Assembly (NCBI GenBank): GCA_945861435.1
Contig: CAMAUX010000017.1
Location: 1 to 64,000, forward strand
Reading direction: 5' to 3'
Source: Chthoniobacter flavus
GTDB taxonomy: Bacteria > Verrucomicrobiota > Verrucomicrobiia > Chthoniobacterales > Chthoniobacteraceae
Length of the DNA stretch: 64,000 bases
Position numbers and translations under genes: made by a program. The notes beneath the pieces were generated by a model. It was not told where the DNA came from. It ran no database searches and worked only from the letters and a program-made list of their open reading frames with translations. Within the stretch, counting starts at the first letter, position 1. The number at the start of each line of letters is the position of its first letter. Below are positions 36,200 to 45,201 of the stretch, in pieces.

Positions 36200-38836
36200 C
36201 TAATTCTTGGAACTGAAAATGTCGCTGCTGACGATGAGTTGTATCAAGTCACAGAGCCGGTCGTTCCGCTGCCGCAACTGAGCGGTCAACCTCTCGATGT
36301 CCGGGCGGTCGCCCAGTGTAAGTGGTCTGCCAAGGGCATAGGCCGTCAGTTTGTGCACCATGGCCTGTGCAAACTGATCCTGCCTCTCGGTCAGTAGATA
36401 ACTTTTGAGTCCCTCCACCCCAGCCAGCTTCTGCCGGTTGAACAACACAGACGTCGCATCCACCGGCCGGTCCTTGATTTGCGCGCGATAAGCACCCAAG
36501 GCATCGTAGTTCTCAAACGCGATTCCCCACGGATCAATCCGCGCATGACACGACGCACAAGCCGGCTGGTCGCGGTGATTCTCAATCCGCTCTTTCAATG
36601 TCATCTTTAAGATCCTCGGATCGGTAAGATCCACTTGCGGGACATTCGGCGGCGGCGGTGGCGGCGGGTCGTGAAGCATCCGCTGCAGCAGCCAGACCCC
36701 TCGCTTCACGGGATGCGAATCCTTGCCGTCCGAATTAATCGCCAACATCGCGGCGCATGTGAGTAATCCGCCCCGATTCGCCACGCGCTCGATGGAAACC
36801 TTGCGGAAGTCAGGTCCGTAAACCTTGGGGATTCGGTAATGCGCCGCCAGCTTCTCGTTGAGCATCACATAGTCGCAGTCAATGAAGTCCATGAGACTGC
36901 CGCCCGTCCTCAGCACCTCTTCAAAAAGCGCAACGGGCTCCGCCAGCATCGCCTCTCGCAGCGCGATGTCAGTCAGGTGCGAGGCACCGTTGATCCGCTC
37001 CAAGCCCAGCCATTGATCCACGAATTGCTGCACGAATCGTTTCGAACGCGGATCCGCCAGCATCCGCTGGATCTGAGCCGACAAAACCCCGGAATCCCTC
37101 AGCTTCCCAGCCTCCGCCAGCTTCATTAGTTCTTCGTCCGGAAGACTGGCCCATAAGAAAACAGACATCCGGCTGGCCAATGCGAATTCGTCTATCCGCG
37201 GCTGGGGCGTGCCGCCTCCCTCAGGAGACTGTCGCGGAATCAAGTAAAGGAACTCCGGCGAGGCGAGGGCAGTCGCCATGACCTCCACCATCGCATCCTC
37301 GAAACTCGGGAGGTCCGTTCGGTATTTTGCGAATAAGGCCATGAACGGCTCCACTTCCTCCGCCTTGACGGGCCGCCGCCACACCCGCCTGAGAAATCGC
37401 CCGAGCACCTCACGCCCATAGAGTTGTTCATCGCCTCGATGCGCACTCGCGAAAAAGAGATCCGTGTGCGACTTCGGAGGCCATTGTTCGTAAAACGGCG
37501 CACTGATTTCCAGAAAGTCGATGTGCACCGCGAGCGGATCCTCCCCGCCAGCAGCATTGGAGATGTTCTTGATGTGCAGAAACTCATCGCGCCGCGGAAA
37601 TGGAGTCGTGAGCTTTCGGAACGGATTGCGCTGAATGTCATTCAACGGGATGTCGAAATGAATGAACTCCGGGGCGTCACTTGAAGCCGTCACCGGAATA
37701 TCCCGGGCGCTGATGGTCTGGGAAAAATTGGCGTTGTTGCTGGTGTGCGCGCTGAAAACCAAACGCAGACTCGCATACTCGTCCGGCTTCATACTGGAAC
37801 GCCCGACGCGAATCCGAACGCGCATCACCCCTTCGTCAGGCAGGAATCGGTCCAAGTTGAGCTTCAACTCGCCGGACTGCGGAAGCACCCATACCACGGG
37901 AGAAATGGGCGGCGTCTGCCCAAACAGAGCATTGTCCCGGGGCAACGCTTTTGGGTTGGGTTCCTGAACGCCTTTGCCGGTCTCGCGGTCCAGCAAATGC
38001 GGTTGGCTCCTATACTTTTTGTAACTCCCGTCCTCTTTATCAAACGACTTGGGAGCCTTGGCGGAGGCCGCAGCCTCCATGTGTTCCCGCATCGAGATCT
38101 GATAAGTCACCGGCTGCGGTTGCGGTCCTCTCACCGTGACTCGCCTGAGCGCATTGAACGCGATCTCACGGTAGCTCTGAAACTGCATCGCAGACATCTG
38201 CAGCAAGTCCGACCGATTCTTAAAACCGTCCTCAGACGCCGTTTCCGGCGGCAGCTTGTTTGCAAACGCGAAGTCCACGCCCAGGAGATCCTGTAATGCG
38301 TAGTTGTATTCATCCTTCGTAAGACGGCGGAACGACGACTGCTCCTTGGTCGCCCGCTGAATCAGAGAAGCCTTGTGAATCTCTTCGCCAAGCCACTGCA
38401 CAATGCTGCCGCGATCTCCCTCGGTCAGTTTTTCCTCCGAATCTTCCGGGGGCATTTCCGCCTTGGTGAGGGCGTCGTAAACCTCACGCCACCGCTCCAC
38501 GTCAGAACCATTGAGCAAGTCTGCATTCAGTCGATCCACACGCAGCCTGCCCTCCGCCTTCTTCGGACCGTGACAACCAAGACAGCTCTTGGTGAGTACG
38601 GGCCCCACGAACTTCTGAAAGTCCGCGACATTAGCCACCGAGATTCCGTCGTTCGCCTTCACCGCCACCGAGGGCTCTTTCAAGAATCGCGACTTCTGCC
38701 GTCCTACCTCCCTGGCCGCCTCCAATGAACCCGGTTTCTCCTGCCCCTCAGGCGCAGCAACCGCGCACAAGCTCCCTAAAAGAAGCAACGCCGGAAGCAT
38801 CAAAACTCTCACGCGAAGTGGATCATTAGCCGCCAT
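36200..38836 (-). CDS. Exported DUF1592-family diheme cytochrome-like protein (set 3)
   Basis: The ATG at 38836 gives 878 residues and a proper signal peptide (RVRVLMLPALLLLGSLCAVA). Heme motif CLGCH is at 85-89. A second motif, CASCH, lies near residue 760 in CASCHARIDPWGIAFENYD. The DUF1587 (LTKDEYNYALQDLLGVDFAF), DUF1592 (FALASRMSVFLWASLPDEEL), DUF1588 and DUF1585 regions follow. About 55 Lys/Glu-rich residues separate the signal peptide from the first heme domain, more than in the other copies. The partner DUF1552 gene lies directly downstream. No sigma gene heads this set; upstream lie two toxin-antitoxin pairs on the same strand. Confidence 0.9.
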   Translation of the reverse strand: MAANDPLRVRVLMLPALLLLGSLCAVAAPEGQEKPGSLEAAREVGRQKSRFLKEPSVAVKANDGISVANVADFQKFVGPVLTKSCLGCHGPKKAEGRLRVDRLNADLLNGSDVERWREVYDALTKAEMPPEDSEEKLTEGDRGSIVQWLGEEIHKASLIQRATKEQSSFRRLTKDEYNYALQDLLGVDFAFANKLPPETASEDGFKNRSDLLQMSAMQFQSYREIAFNALRRVTVRGPQPQPVTYQISMREHMEAAASAKAPKSFDKEDGSYKKYRSQPHLLDRETGKGVQEPNPKALPRDNALFGQTPPISPVVWVLPQSGELKLNLDRFLPDEGVMRVRIRVGRSSMKPDEYASLRLVFSAHTSNNANFSQTISARDIPVTASSDAPEFIHFDIPLNDIQRNPFRKLTTPFPRRDEFLHIKNISNAAGGEDPLAVHIDFLEISAPFYEQWPPKSHTDLFFASAHRGDEQLYGREVLGRFLRRVWRRPVKAEEVEPFMALFAKYRTDLPSFEDAMVEVMATALASPEFLYLIPRQSPEGGGTPQPRIDEFALASRMSVFLWASLPDEELMKLAEAGKLRDSGVLSAQIQRMLADPRSKRFVQQFVDQWLGLERINGASHLTDIALREAMLAEPVALFEEVLRTGGSLMDFIDCDYVMLNEKLAAHYRIPKVYGPDFRKVSIERVANRGGLLTCAAMLAINSDGKDSHPVKRGVWLLQRMLHDPPPPPPPNVPQVDLTDPRILKMTLKERIENHRDQPACASCHARIDPWGIAFENYDALGAYRAQIKDRPVDATSVLFNRQKLAGVEGLKSYLLTERQDQFAQAMVHKLTAYALGRPLTLGDRPDIERLTAQLRQRNDRLCDLIQLIVSSDIFSSKN

Positions 38837-39218
38837 TTTTACGGGACCCAATTGCCCCGCCTCTGTTTGCCGTCGCTTACGCAGCAGAGTTGCGCTGTCG
38901 CGAAGCGCGCAGGAGGGATTATTGATTTTTGCCGAGCGGAACATGGGGCGGTCGTCGCCAGACTCACCCCGCGTCCATCCAAAACTTAGGCTCAACGGTG
39001 ATAAACTAATTCCATTTCATTCCCCGCTTCTCGTACGCGACACCCGACGGCGCGCCCACCGGCAGCACCGTTTCGCCGCGGCTCAACTTTTCCTCCAAGT
39101 CGGCGCCTTACAGCAGACGTTGGAAACTTCCGATTTCCCAAAACCGTCAGATTCCGTGCCGGTGCGTTCTGGGGTCTCAACACGCGCCGTTCAGAACCGA
39201 GTCTTTCCCGCTCCCGGA
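38837..39218. other. Intergenic region upstream of DUF1592 set 3
   Basis: No gene, repeat or RNA is recognised. It lies between the toxin stop and the DUF1592 start on the minus strand and should contain the promoter of set 3. I see no clear promoter elements or palindrome. Confidence 0.3.
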
Positions 39219-39500
39219 TTACTCGGCGAGGCGGCTCTGAAAAACCTCATAGACCCAGCGCCGCGCGCCCGCAAACACACAGGTGATCGTCCTTTTACCC
39301 CGGATCATTTCGTACTCGAAAAGCACACGGTGGGAACCGACTCGCAGTCTGTGAAAGCCCTCAAGCTCGTCGGTCAACGGCCTGAGATCGCCCCGCTCGC
39401 GAGCAAGCCCCTTGATGGCGACGCACAGCGCATGACGTGGCTGCGGAGGAAGCCGCCGCAGATACCCCAGCACCTCCTCGGTGATGCGCACCGCAATCAC
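39219..39500 (-). CDS. RelE/ParE-family toxin
   Basis: The 93-residue product starts at GTG 39500, inside the antitoxin stop (GTGA). The fold is recognisable from VRITEEVLGYLRRLPPQPRH, LTDELEGFHRLRVGSHRVLF and the C-terminal YEVFQSRL. RelE/ParE toxins are mRNA endonucleases or gyrase inhibitors. The L-x-G-x-x-R-L-R-V-G-x-x-R core is shared by both groups, so the target is not decided. It forms an operon with the Phd/YefM-like gene just upstream. Confidence 0.88.
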   Translation of the reverse strand: MIAVRITEEVLGYLRRLPPQPRHALCVAIKGLARERGDLRPLTDELEGFHRLRVGSHRVLFEYEMIRGKRTITCVFAGARRWVYEVFQSRLAE

Positions 39501-39745
39501 AGCGAGTCGAGAGCGGATAATGAATGATATGCGGCCCGCCCTTCCCGATGCCGTCGGATCGCAGCCATCGCCTTCGGATCCGCAAGCACCTCCATGGTCT
39601 CCGCAATCGCCTCCATCCGCTCAATCGACACTAAAACCGCCACCGCACGCCCCTGCCTCGTGATGGTCACCGGATGATCCTCCGCCTCCTGGACGAGAGC
39701 CGAAAACCGCTGCTGCGCTGTCTTAATCGTATAAGAATCGGCCAT
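39497..39745 (-). CDS. Phd/YefM-family antitoxin
   Basis: The 82-residue product has the Phd/YefM DNA-binding N-terminus: YTIKTAQQRFSALVQEAEDH, then PVTITRQGRAVAVLVSIERM. A short C-terminal tail should wrap the toxin. Antitoxins of this family neutralise the toxin and repress their own promoter. Its stop overlaps the toxin start by the GTGA arrangement. Confidence 0.88.
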   Translation of the reverse strand: MADSYTIKTAQQRFSALVQEAEDHPVTITRQGRAVAVLVSIERMEAIAETMEVLADPKAMAAIRRHREGRAAYHSLSALDSL

Positions 39746-39943
39746 GAAAAAACGGTATCCCTTTTTTTGAGAAAAGAAAGGACCACGCTCCCCTCGTTAC
39801 CGGCGCATCCTCACAGAGCGCGCCCATGGAAAAGCCCCAAGGAAGACCCATCGACCCCTTGCAGTTCGGTTCGATGCTGTCCATGCCGACCCATCCTCAT
39901 CCCCGCCCCAACCCTCCCGCCGCGGCCCAAACAAAAGTCACGC

Positions 39944-40381
39944 TCAGACGCTCTGCCGCAACGGGTTCTTCCAGCGAAGCGAGGGGAACCGTGCGAAGTC
40001 ATGATCGGCCGAATACAGCGTGCAATGATGTCCGACCGCCAGTGCTGCCAGATGCGCATCGGAGATCAAATTACCCGCGGTTTGTGCCTCCTCCATCAGC
40101 GTTGCGATAATCTGCCAGTGGGCATCGGTTTTACGAATAATGCGCACGCAGGGTCGACGGAGCCAGCGATCCACACGGTCAACCGCCTGTTCACGCGAGA
40201 GCGCATTGGTCATCGCCCGCGGATTGGTCGTGATGCGAAGGAACGCGGTAATCACCTGCCAGCAGAGACAGACTTCCTCCGTGCCGGAGAGTTGCGCGTT
40301 CCACCACGCCCGGGCCCGTTCGTGATGCTTCGAAAGCCGATCCTCCGCGCAGAGGATGAGGTTCGCGTCGACGAGCATCAT
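39944..40381 (-). CDS. vapC: VapC-type PIN-domain toxin
   Basis: The ATG at 40381 overlaps the antitoxin stop (ATGA), giving 145 residues. The PIN-domain acidic sites are visible: LVDANLIL near the start, EEVCLCWQVITAFLRITTNP in the middle, and SDAHLAALAVGHHCTLYSAD followed by HDFARFP at the end. VapC toxins are Mg-dependent ribonucleases that cut tRNA or rRNA. The lengthened LSKHHERARAWW helix 2 fits the branch with the NPRAMTNALS loop. Confidence 0.9.
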   Translation of the reverse strand: MMLVDANLILCAEDRLSKHHERARAWWNAQLSGTEEVCLCWQVITAFLRITTNPRAMTNALSREQAVDRVDRWLRRPCVRIIRKTDAHWQIIATLMEEAQTAGNLISDAHLAALAVGHHCTLYSADHDFARFPSLRWKNPLRQSV

Positions 40382-40626
40382 CGACAATCGTCCCCTCCAA
40401 CCCGCGCGAGGAGATCAGCCGCGTCGTCGTAGGAAAGCCCTGCACGGAGGCCCAGATCGGAGGGTTCCGTCCGATAGGCAACCGCGGTGGCAGGCCGCGC
40501 CTTGAGAGCATCGACTCCGAGTCGAAGTGCCTCGTTGACCACGACCTTGAACGGTTTGTCAAGGGCAGCGGCATCCTCCTTTGCCCGCTCCGCGACATCG
40601 GCATCAAGCGTCAATGGGGTTCTCAC
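40378..40626 (-). CDS. vapB: VapB-like ribbon-helix-helix antitoxin
   Basis: The GTG at 40626 is chosen because it yields an N-terminus reading (M)RTPLTLDADVAERAKEDAAA, the usual start of a ribbon-helix-helix VapB; an upstream in-frame extension to 40779 looks non-coding. The product has 82 residues. The ribbon and helices (LDKPFKVVVNEALRLGVDAL) bind operator DNA as a dimer, and the C-terminal tail (LSYDDAADLLARVGGDD) should block VapC. The stop overlaps the vapC start. Confidence 0.75.
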   Translation of the reverse strand: MRTPLTLDADVAERAKEDAAALDKPFKVVVNEALRLGVDALKARPATAVAYRTEPSDLGLRAGLSYDDAADLLARVGGDDCR

Positions 40627-41039
40627 AAAGACATCTCGATGCCTGTACTGGGCCGCGTCAAGTTGCACCCCAATCGCTAGGCGGGACACGGCGGCAGGAC
40701 GGGAACGACCCGTTGTGGCACTCTCAATGGCACTTGCCTCAGGGCACCGGTGCATCCCTTGTCGAGGAGGCACGAGCACGCGAGATACTCATTCGGGCAA
40801 CGGAGTCTCACGCACAATGGCAAAGACAGCCTAAGTTTTGGTAACAAAAGCGATTAGAGAGCAGTGAGGACATGAGATAAATCGCCCCATGCCCCGTGTC
40901 TTAGAATGCCCTTTCCCATTGAGCGCATCCCACTGCGACAACCCTCGCGCCAACTGCGGAACGGGGCAAATTGCGGAATTTCATCACTAGATAGCAGCGG
41001 AGTCGTGTGCTGCGTGCATGACAGCACCAATCGCATTCG
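40627..41039. other. Divergent promoter region between vapB and the DUF1549/1553 gene
   Basis: No gene is supported here. The stretch must carry the minus-strand promoter and operator of vapBC and the plus-strand promoter of the gene at 41040. I see no clear inverted repeat or -35/-10 pair. Confidence 0.3.
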
Positions 41040-43586
41040 ATGAAATTCTTCGCCCCCGCAGTCACCGCCCTCCCCGCCCTGCTGCTTGCCACGCTGCATG
41101 CCGCGGAGCCGACATCCGACCAACTCGCGTTCTTTGAAAACAAGATCCGCCCGCTCCTCGTAGAGCGATGCTACGAATGCCACAGCGCGGAGACCAAGCA
41201 GAAGGGCGGGCTCGTTCTCGACACGAAGGCGGGCATTCTGAAGGGCGGCGAAACGGGGCCGGCGCTGGTCACGGGCGATCCGGCGAAATCGCTGCTCATC
41301 ACGGCGGTGAAGTGGACCGACAAGGACCTGCAGATGCCACCGAAGAAACAGCTCGGCAAGGAGCAGATCGCGGATCTCGAAGCATGGGTAAAGATGGGCG
41401 CGCCCGATCCGCGCGAGGGCGCGGCCCCGGTGGCAAAGAAGCGCGGGATGAGCATCGAGGACGGACGGGCGTTTTGGTCGCTGATTCCTCCCAAAAATCT
41501 GCCATCGCCCGCGGTCGCTGATCGCAGCTGGCCTTTGGATGATATCGATCGCTTCGTGCGCGAGAAACAGGAGGAGCAGCAGATCGCGCCGGCGGCCGAG
41601 GCAGACGCACAGAGCCTCGTGCGGCGGTTGCACTTTGATCTCATCGGCCTGCCGCCCACGCCGGAGGAAGTCGTGGCGTTTGTCCGCGCAGCGGAGCGCG
41701 ACCGGCAATCCGCCATCGAGTCGCTCGTGGATCATCTGCTCGCTTCGCCGCATTTCGGCGAGCGCTGGGGACGTCACTGGCTGGATGCGGCGCGGTATGC
41801 GGAGAGCAACGGGCGCGACCGGAACATCGTGAATCACCACGCGTGGCGGTATCGCGACTACGTCATCCACTCGTTCCAAGACGACAAGCCGTATGACCAG
41901 TTCATCCGCGAACAGATCGCGGGGGACCTGCTCCCCGCGGGGGATCCGAAACAGCGTGATTCGCAACGGATCGCCACGGGCTTTCTCGCGATGGGTGCGA
42001 AGGCGCTCGAGGAACAGAGCGCGGAGATTTTCCGGATGGATGTGATCGATGAGCAGATCGAGGTAATCAGTCGCAGCGTGCTCGGCCTCTCGGTCTCCTG
42101 TGCGCGGTGCCACGATCACAAGTTCGATCCCATTCCCACGGCGGATTACTACGCGCTGGCCGGCATCCTGCGCAGCACGCAGCCGCTGTATGGCTGGGGC
42201 ACGCGCGGTATCAAGGCGACAGCTCATCATCACACGGAATGGCAGGCCATCGGACCCGATGCGGACGCGCTCGCTCCCGCAGCGCTGGAATATTACCGCA
42301 AGCTCGATGCCGACACGCTGACGATCTCAACCTCGCGTTCCTCTCGCTACCGCATCGTGCGCAGCATTTCCGCGGCCAAGATAGAGATCGAAAAACCGGG
42401 CGCCGACAAAGCGAAGCTCACCGAGGACATCACGCGCATGGAGGCAGAGGTGAAGGATTGGGATGGCAGAATCACCGAGATGCAAAAGGCACTCGACGCC
42501 CTGACCGACACCGCGCCCCCCGAGCCGGGCTGGGCCATGGCGGCGCGAGAGCGGGACAAATGCGAGGACTGCCGCATCCACATCCGCGGCGACACGAATC
42601 ATCTCGGCGACACGGTGCCTCGCGGCATGCTGCAGGTCATCGCGCTCAAAGACGTGCCCGCGCCCGCCGCCGCAGAGAGCGGCCGTCTGCAACTCGCTCA
42701 GTGGCTCACGCACCGCGAAAATCCGCTCACGGCACGCGTCTTCGTGAACCGCGTGTGGCAGCGGCTTTTCGGTCGTGCACTGGTCACCACGCCGGATGAT
42801 TTCGGCGTAAATGGAGCGAGGCCTTCGCATCCGGAACTGCTCGATCATCTCGCATGCCGCTTCATGGATCGAGGATGGTCGGTGAAGCGCTTGCTCCGCG
42901 ACCTCGTCCTCACGCGCGCCTACCGACTGAGCACCGATGCAGTCGCGAAAAATATCGAGCGCGATCCGGACAATATCCTCCTCTGGCGCATGGCGCCGCG
43001 CCGCCTGGAGGCGGAGTGTCTGCGCGATTCAATCCTCTCGGTGAGCGGCCAGCTCGAGCTCTCTCCGCCGGAGAAGCCATTTCTCAGCCGATTCCATCCG
43101 CGACGCGATGCGGAGCTGATGACCTTCAAGCCGTTCGTCACCACTGCGGATTTCACCGGCAGTCATCGCAGCGTCTATTTGCCCGTATTGCGCGGGACGC
43201 TGCCCGAGGTCTTTTCGCTCTTCGATTTCGCGCCGCCGGAGCGCCCGATCGCGCAGCGCGATGAAAGCGTGGTCCCCGCGCAGTCGCTCTTTTTCATGAA
43301 CAACACATGGGTCCTCGAGCAGTCGCGACACGCCGCGCGGCGCCTGCTCGACGATACCAGTTTGGGCGACGCACAGCGCGTGGCGACGCTCTATCAACTC
43401 GCCTTCGCTCGCATACCCACTGATGCAGAATCTGCACGCGCGGAGAGCTTCCTCGCAGGCTCGGACGAATTACTACCCGACCCAAAATCCAAGACATCTC
43501 CGGATGCCGCGCAACTCCGCGAAGCCCGCTGGGCCAGTCTTTGTCAGGCCTTCTTTGCGTCCGCCGAGTTCCGGATATTAAGATAG
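41040..43586 (+). CDS. Exported DUF1549/DUF1553 (PSCyt1/PSCyt2/PSD1) cytochrome-like protein
   Basis: The 848-residue product has a signal peptide (AVTALPALLLATLHAAEP). A PSCyt1 domain holds heme motif CYECH (44-48). DUF1549 covers about 160-380 with a second motif, CARCH (354-358), in CARCHDHKFDPIPTADYYAL. DUF1553 spans about 540-840 (LAQWLTHRENPLTARVFVNR, VWQRLFGRALVTTPDDFG, RRLEAECLRDSILSVSGQL). The family is PVC-specific and found beside DUF1501 genes, often near sulfatases. It is presumed to be a periplasmic oxidoreductase or electron carrier; no activity is proven. The DUF1501 gene follows by 12 bp. Confidence 0.92.
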   Translation: MKFFAPAVTALPALLLATLHAAEPTSDQLAFFENKIRPLLVERCYECHSAETKQKGGLVLDTKAGILKGGETGPALVTGDPAKSLLITAVKWTDKDLQMPPKKQLGKEQIADLEAWVKMGAPDPREGAAPVAKKRGMSIEDGRAFWSLIPPKNLPSPAVADRSWPLDDIDRFVREKQEEQQIAPAAEADAQSLVRRLHFDLIGLPPTPEEVVAFVRAAERDRQSAIESLVDHLLASPHFGERWGRHWLDAARYAESNGRDRNIVNHHAWRYRDYVIHSFQDDKPYDQFIREQIAGDLLPAGDPKQRDSQRIATGFLAMGAKALEEQSAEIFRMDVIDEQIEVISRSVLGLSVSCARCHDHKFDPIPTADYYALAGILRSTQPLYGWGTRGIKATAHHHTEWQAIGPDADALAPAALEYYRKLDADTLTISTSRSSRYRIVRSISAAKIEIEKPGADKAKLTEDITRMEAEVKDWDGRITEMQKALDALTDTAPPEPGWAMAARERDKCEDCRIHIRGDTNHLGDTVPRGMLQVIALKDVPAPAAAESGRLQLAQWLTHRENPLTARVFVNRVWQRLFGRALVTTPDDFGVNGARPSHPELLDHLACRFMDRGWSVKRLLRDLVLTRAYRLSTDAVAKNIERDPDNILLWRMAPRRLEAECLRDSILSVSGQLELSPPEKPFLSRFHPRRDAELMTFKPFVTTADFTGSHRSVYLPVLRGTLPEVFSLFDFAPPERPIAQRDESVVPAQSLFFMNNTWVLEQSRHAARRLLDDTSLGDAQRVATLYQLAFARIPTDAESARAESFLAGSDELLPDPKSKTSPDAAQLREARWASLCQAFFASAEFRILR

Positions 43587-43598
43587 ATCCGCATCGCC

Positions 43599-44972
43599 AT
43601 GAACATCCCCCCCTCCCCTTTTTCCCGCCGCGACTGGCTGCGCACCGCATCCGCCGGGTTTGGCTACATGGCCTTTGCCGGACTTGCGGCGCAAAGCACC
43701 GCACGCGCGAACGCCGGGCCCCTTTCGTTGAAGAGCCCCCATTTTACGCCGCGGGCAAAGCGCATCATTTTTCTGTGCATGCGCGGCGGTCCGTCGCACA
43801 TGGAGACATTCGACCCTAAGCCCGCACTCACCGCCGCGCACGGGCAGCAGGGCCGGCACGGGAAGAGCAAGCTGCTCGGCTCGCGATGGGGATTCAAAAC
43901 GCACGGGCAGAGCGGGACGGAGATTGTCGAACTGCTCCCGGAAATCGGCAGGCACGCCGACAAGCTCTGCGTGCTCCGAGGCATGCACACGGACAATGAA
44001 AATCATCCGCAGGCGCTCGAACAACTGCACACCGGCAGCTTCCAGTTCATCCGGCCCTCGATGGGCGCGTGGACGGTGTATGGTCTCGGCACGGAGAACC
44101 AGAGCCTGCCGGGTTTCATCTCCATCAATCCGCTCACCGCGCTCGGCGGACTGCGCTACTATTCCAGTTCCTTCCTGCCCGCGGCGTGCTCGGCAACGTT
44201 GCTCGGGAATGCGAGCGTGCCGCCGAAGGAACTGAAACTCGGCGATCTCACGAACTCGCGAATCACCGCTTCAAGCCAGCGCGCACAGCTCGATCTTTTG
44301 CAGGGAATGAATCGCGATTTGCTTGAGAAGACCGCTGATCCGCGCGTCGAGGGACTCATCGAATCCTACGAACTCGCATTCCGCATGCAGGGCGAAATGC
44401 CGGGCGTGATGAGCCTCGACGGCGAGAGCGCGAAAACGATGGAACTTTACGGCGCAGACAAGGGCGAGACGCAGACCTTCGGCAGGCAGTGCCTGCTCGC
44501 GCGCCGCTTTGCCGAGGCAGGCGTGCGCTTCATCGAAATCACGCACACGGATTGGGATCTCCACGGCTTCCTCACCGGTGGCATGACCAGAAACTGCCGC
44601 CAGATCGACAAACCGATCGCCGGCCTGCTGCAAGACCTCGACCAGCGCGGCCTGCTCGCCGATACGCTCGTGCTGTGGGGCGGTGAATTTGGCCGCACGC
44701 CCGAAGATCCAACCACGGACGGGCGCGGCCACAACAACAAGGGCTACTGCATGTGGATGGCCGGCGGCGGAGTGAAAGGCGGCCACATCCACGGCGCCAC
44801 CGACGACCTCGGATACGAGGCGGTCGATGGGAAAACCCACATCCACGACCTGCACGCGACAATGCTTCACCTCCTCGGTCTCGACCACGAAAAGCTGACG
44901 TATCGCCACGGCGGTCGCGATTTCCGGCTCACCGATGTGAAAGGCAATGTGGTCCGGGAGATTCTGGCCTGA
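43599..44972 (+). CDS. Tat-exported DUF1501 protein
   Basis: The 457-residue product begins with the twin-arginine leader FSRRDWLRTASAGFGYMAFA. The DUF1501 core (alkaline-phosphatase-like fold) follows. KRIIFLCMRGGPSHMETFDP gives the first metal-ligand segment; RFIEITHTDWDLHG, DTLVLWGGEFGRTPEDP, GRGHNNKGYCMWMAGGGVKG and HIHDLHATMLHLLGLDHEKL complete the conserved His/Asp positions. It probably carries out a hydrolytic or metal-dependent reaction in the periplasm together with the cytochrome encoded 12 bp upstream. Substrate unknown. Confidence 0.92.
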   Translation: MNIPPSPFSRRDWLRTASAGFGYMAFAGLAAQSTARANAGPLSLKSPHFTPRAKRIIFLCMRGGPSHMETFDPKPALTAAHGQQGRHGKSKLLGSRWGFKTHGQSGTEIVELLPEIGRHADKLCVLRGMHTDNENHPQALEQLHTGSFQFIRPSMGAWTVYGLGTENQSLPGFISINPLTALGGLRYYSSSFLPAACSATLLGNASVPPKELKLGDLTNSRITASSQRAQLDLLQGMNRDLLEKTADPRVEGLIESYELAFRMQGEMPGVMSLDGESAKTMELYGADKGETQTFGRQCLLARRFAEAGVRFIEITHTDWDLHGFLTGGMTRNCRQIDKPIAGLLQDLDQRGLLADTLVLWGGEFGRTPEDPTTDGRGHNNKGYCMWMAGGGVKGGHIHGATDDLGYEAVDGKTHIHDLHATMLHLLGLDHEKLTYRHGGRDFRLTDVKGNVVREILA

Positions 44973-45201
44973 AGCGATCCATGCTGCCCTGCCGAACCCC
45001 CAGCCTCCCGGCGCTCGCGGGGATTCCGTTCATCCCGCTGCATACCGACCCTGACTTCTGCAGTGCTCAATTCCCGTGGACGCGCCGCCGCCACGTCCCT
45101 TAAAGCTAACCCCCTCCCTGAACGCACGGCCCGTAAGCCGTCCGATCTCCCCCCAACCGCAAAATCCTCAAAAGGGAACTTCCCGTCCCTCTTTTCCAAT
45201 C

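Noticed and set aside
40627-40779. Upstream extension of the VapB-like antitoxin
   Set aside because: The extension has no family similarity, whereas the GTG at 40626 starts exactly at the usual ribbon-helix-helix N-terminus.
40854-42233. Minus-strand open frame opposite the DUF1549/1553 gene
   Set aside because: Composition and lack of motifs mark it as a shadow of the strongly supported plus-strand gene.
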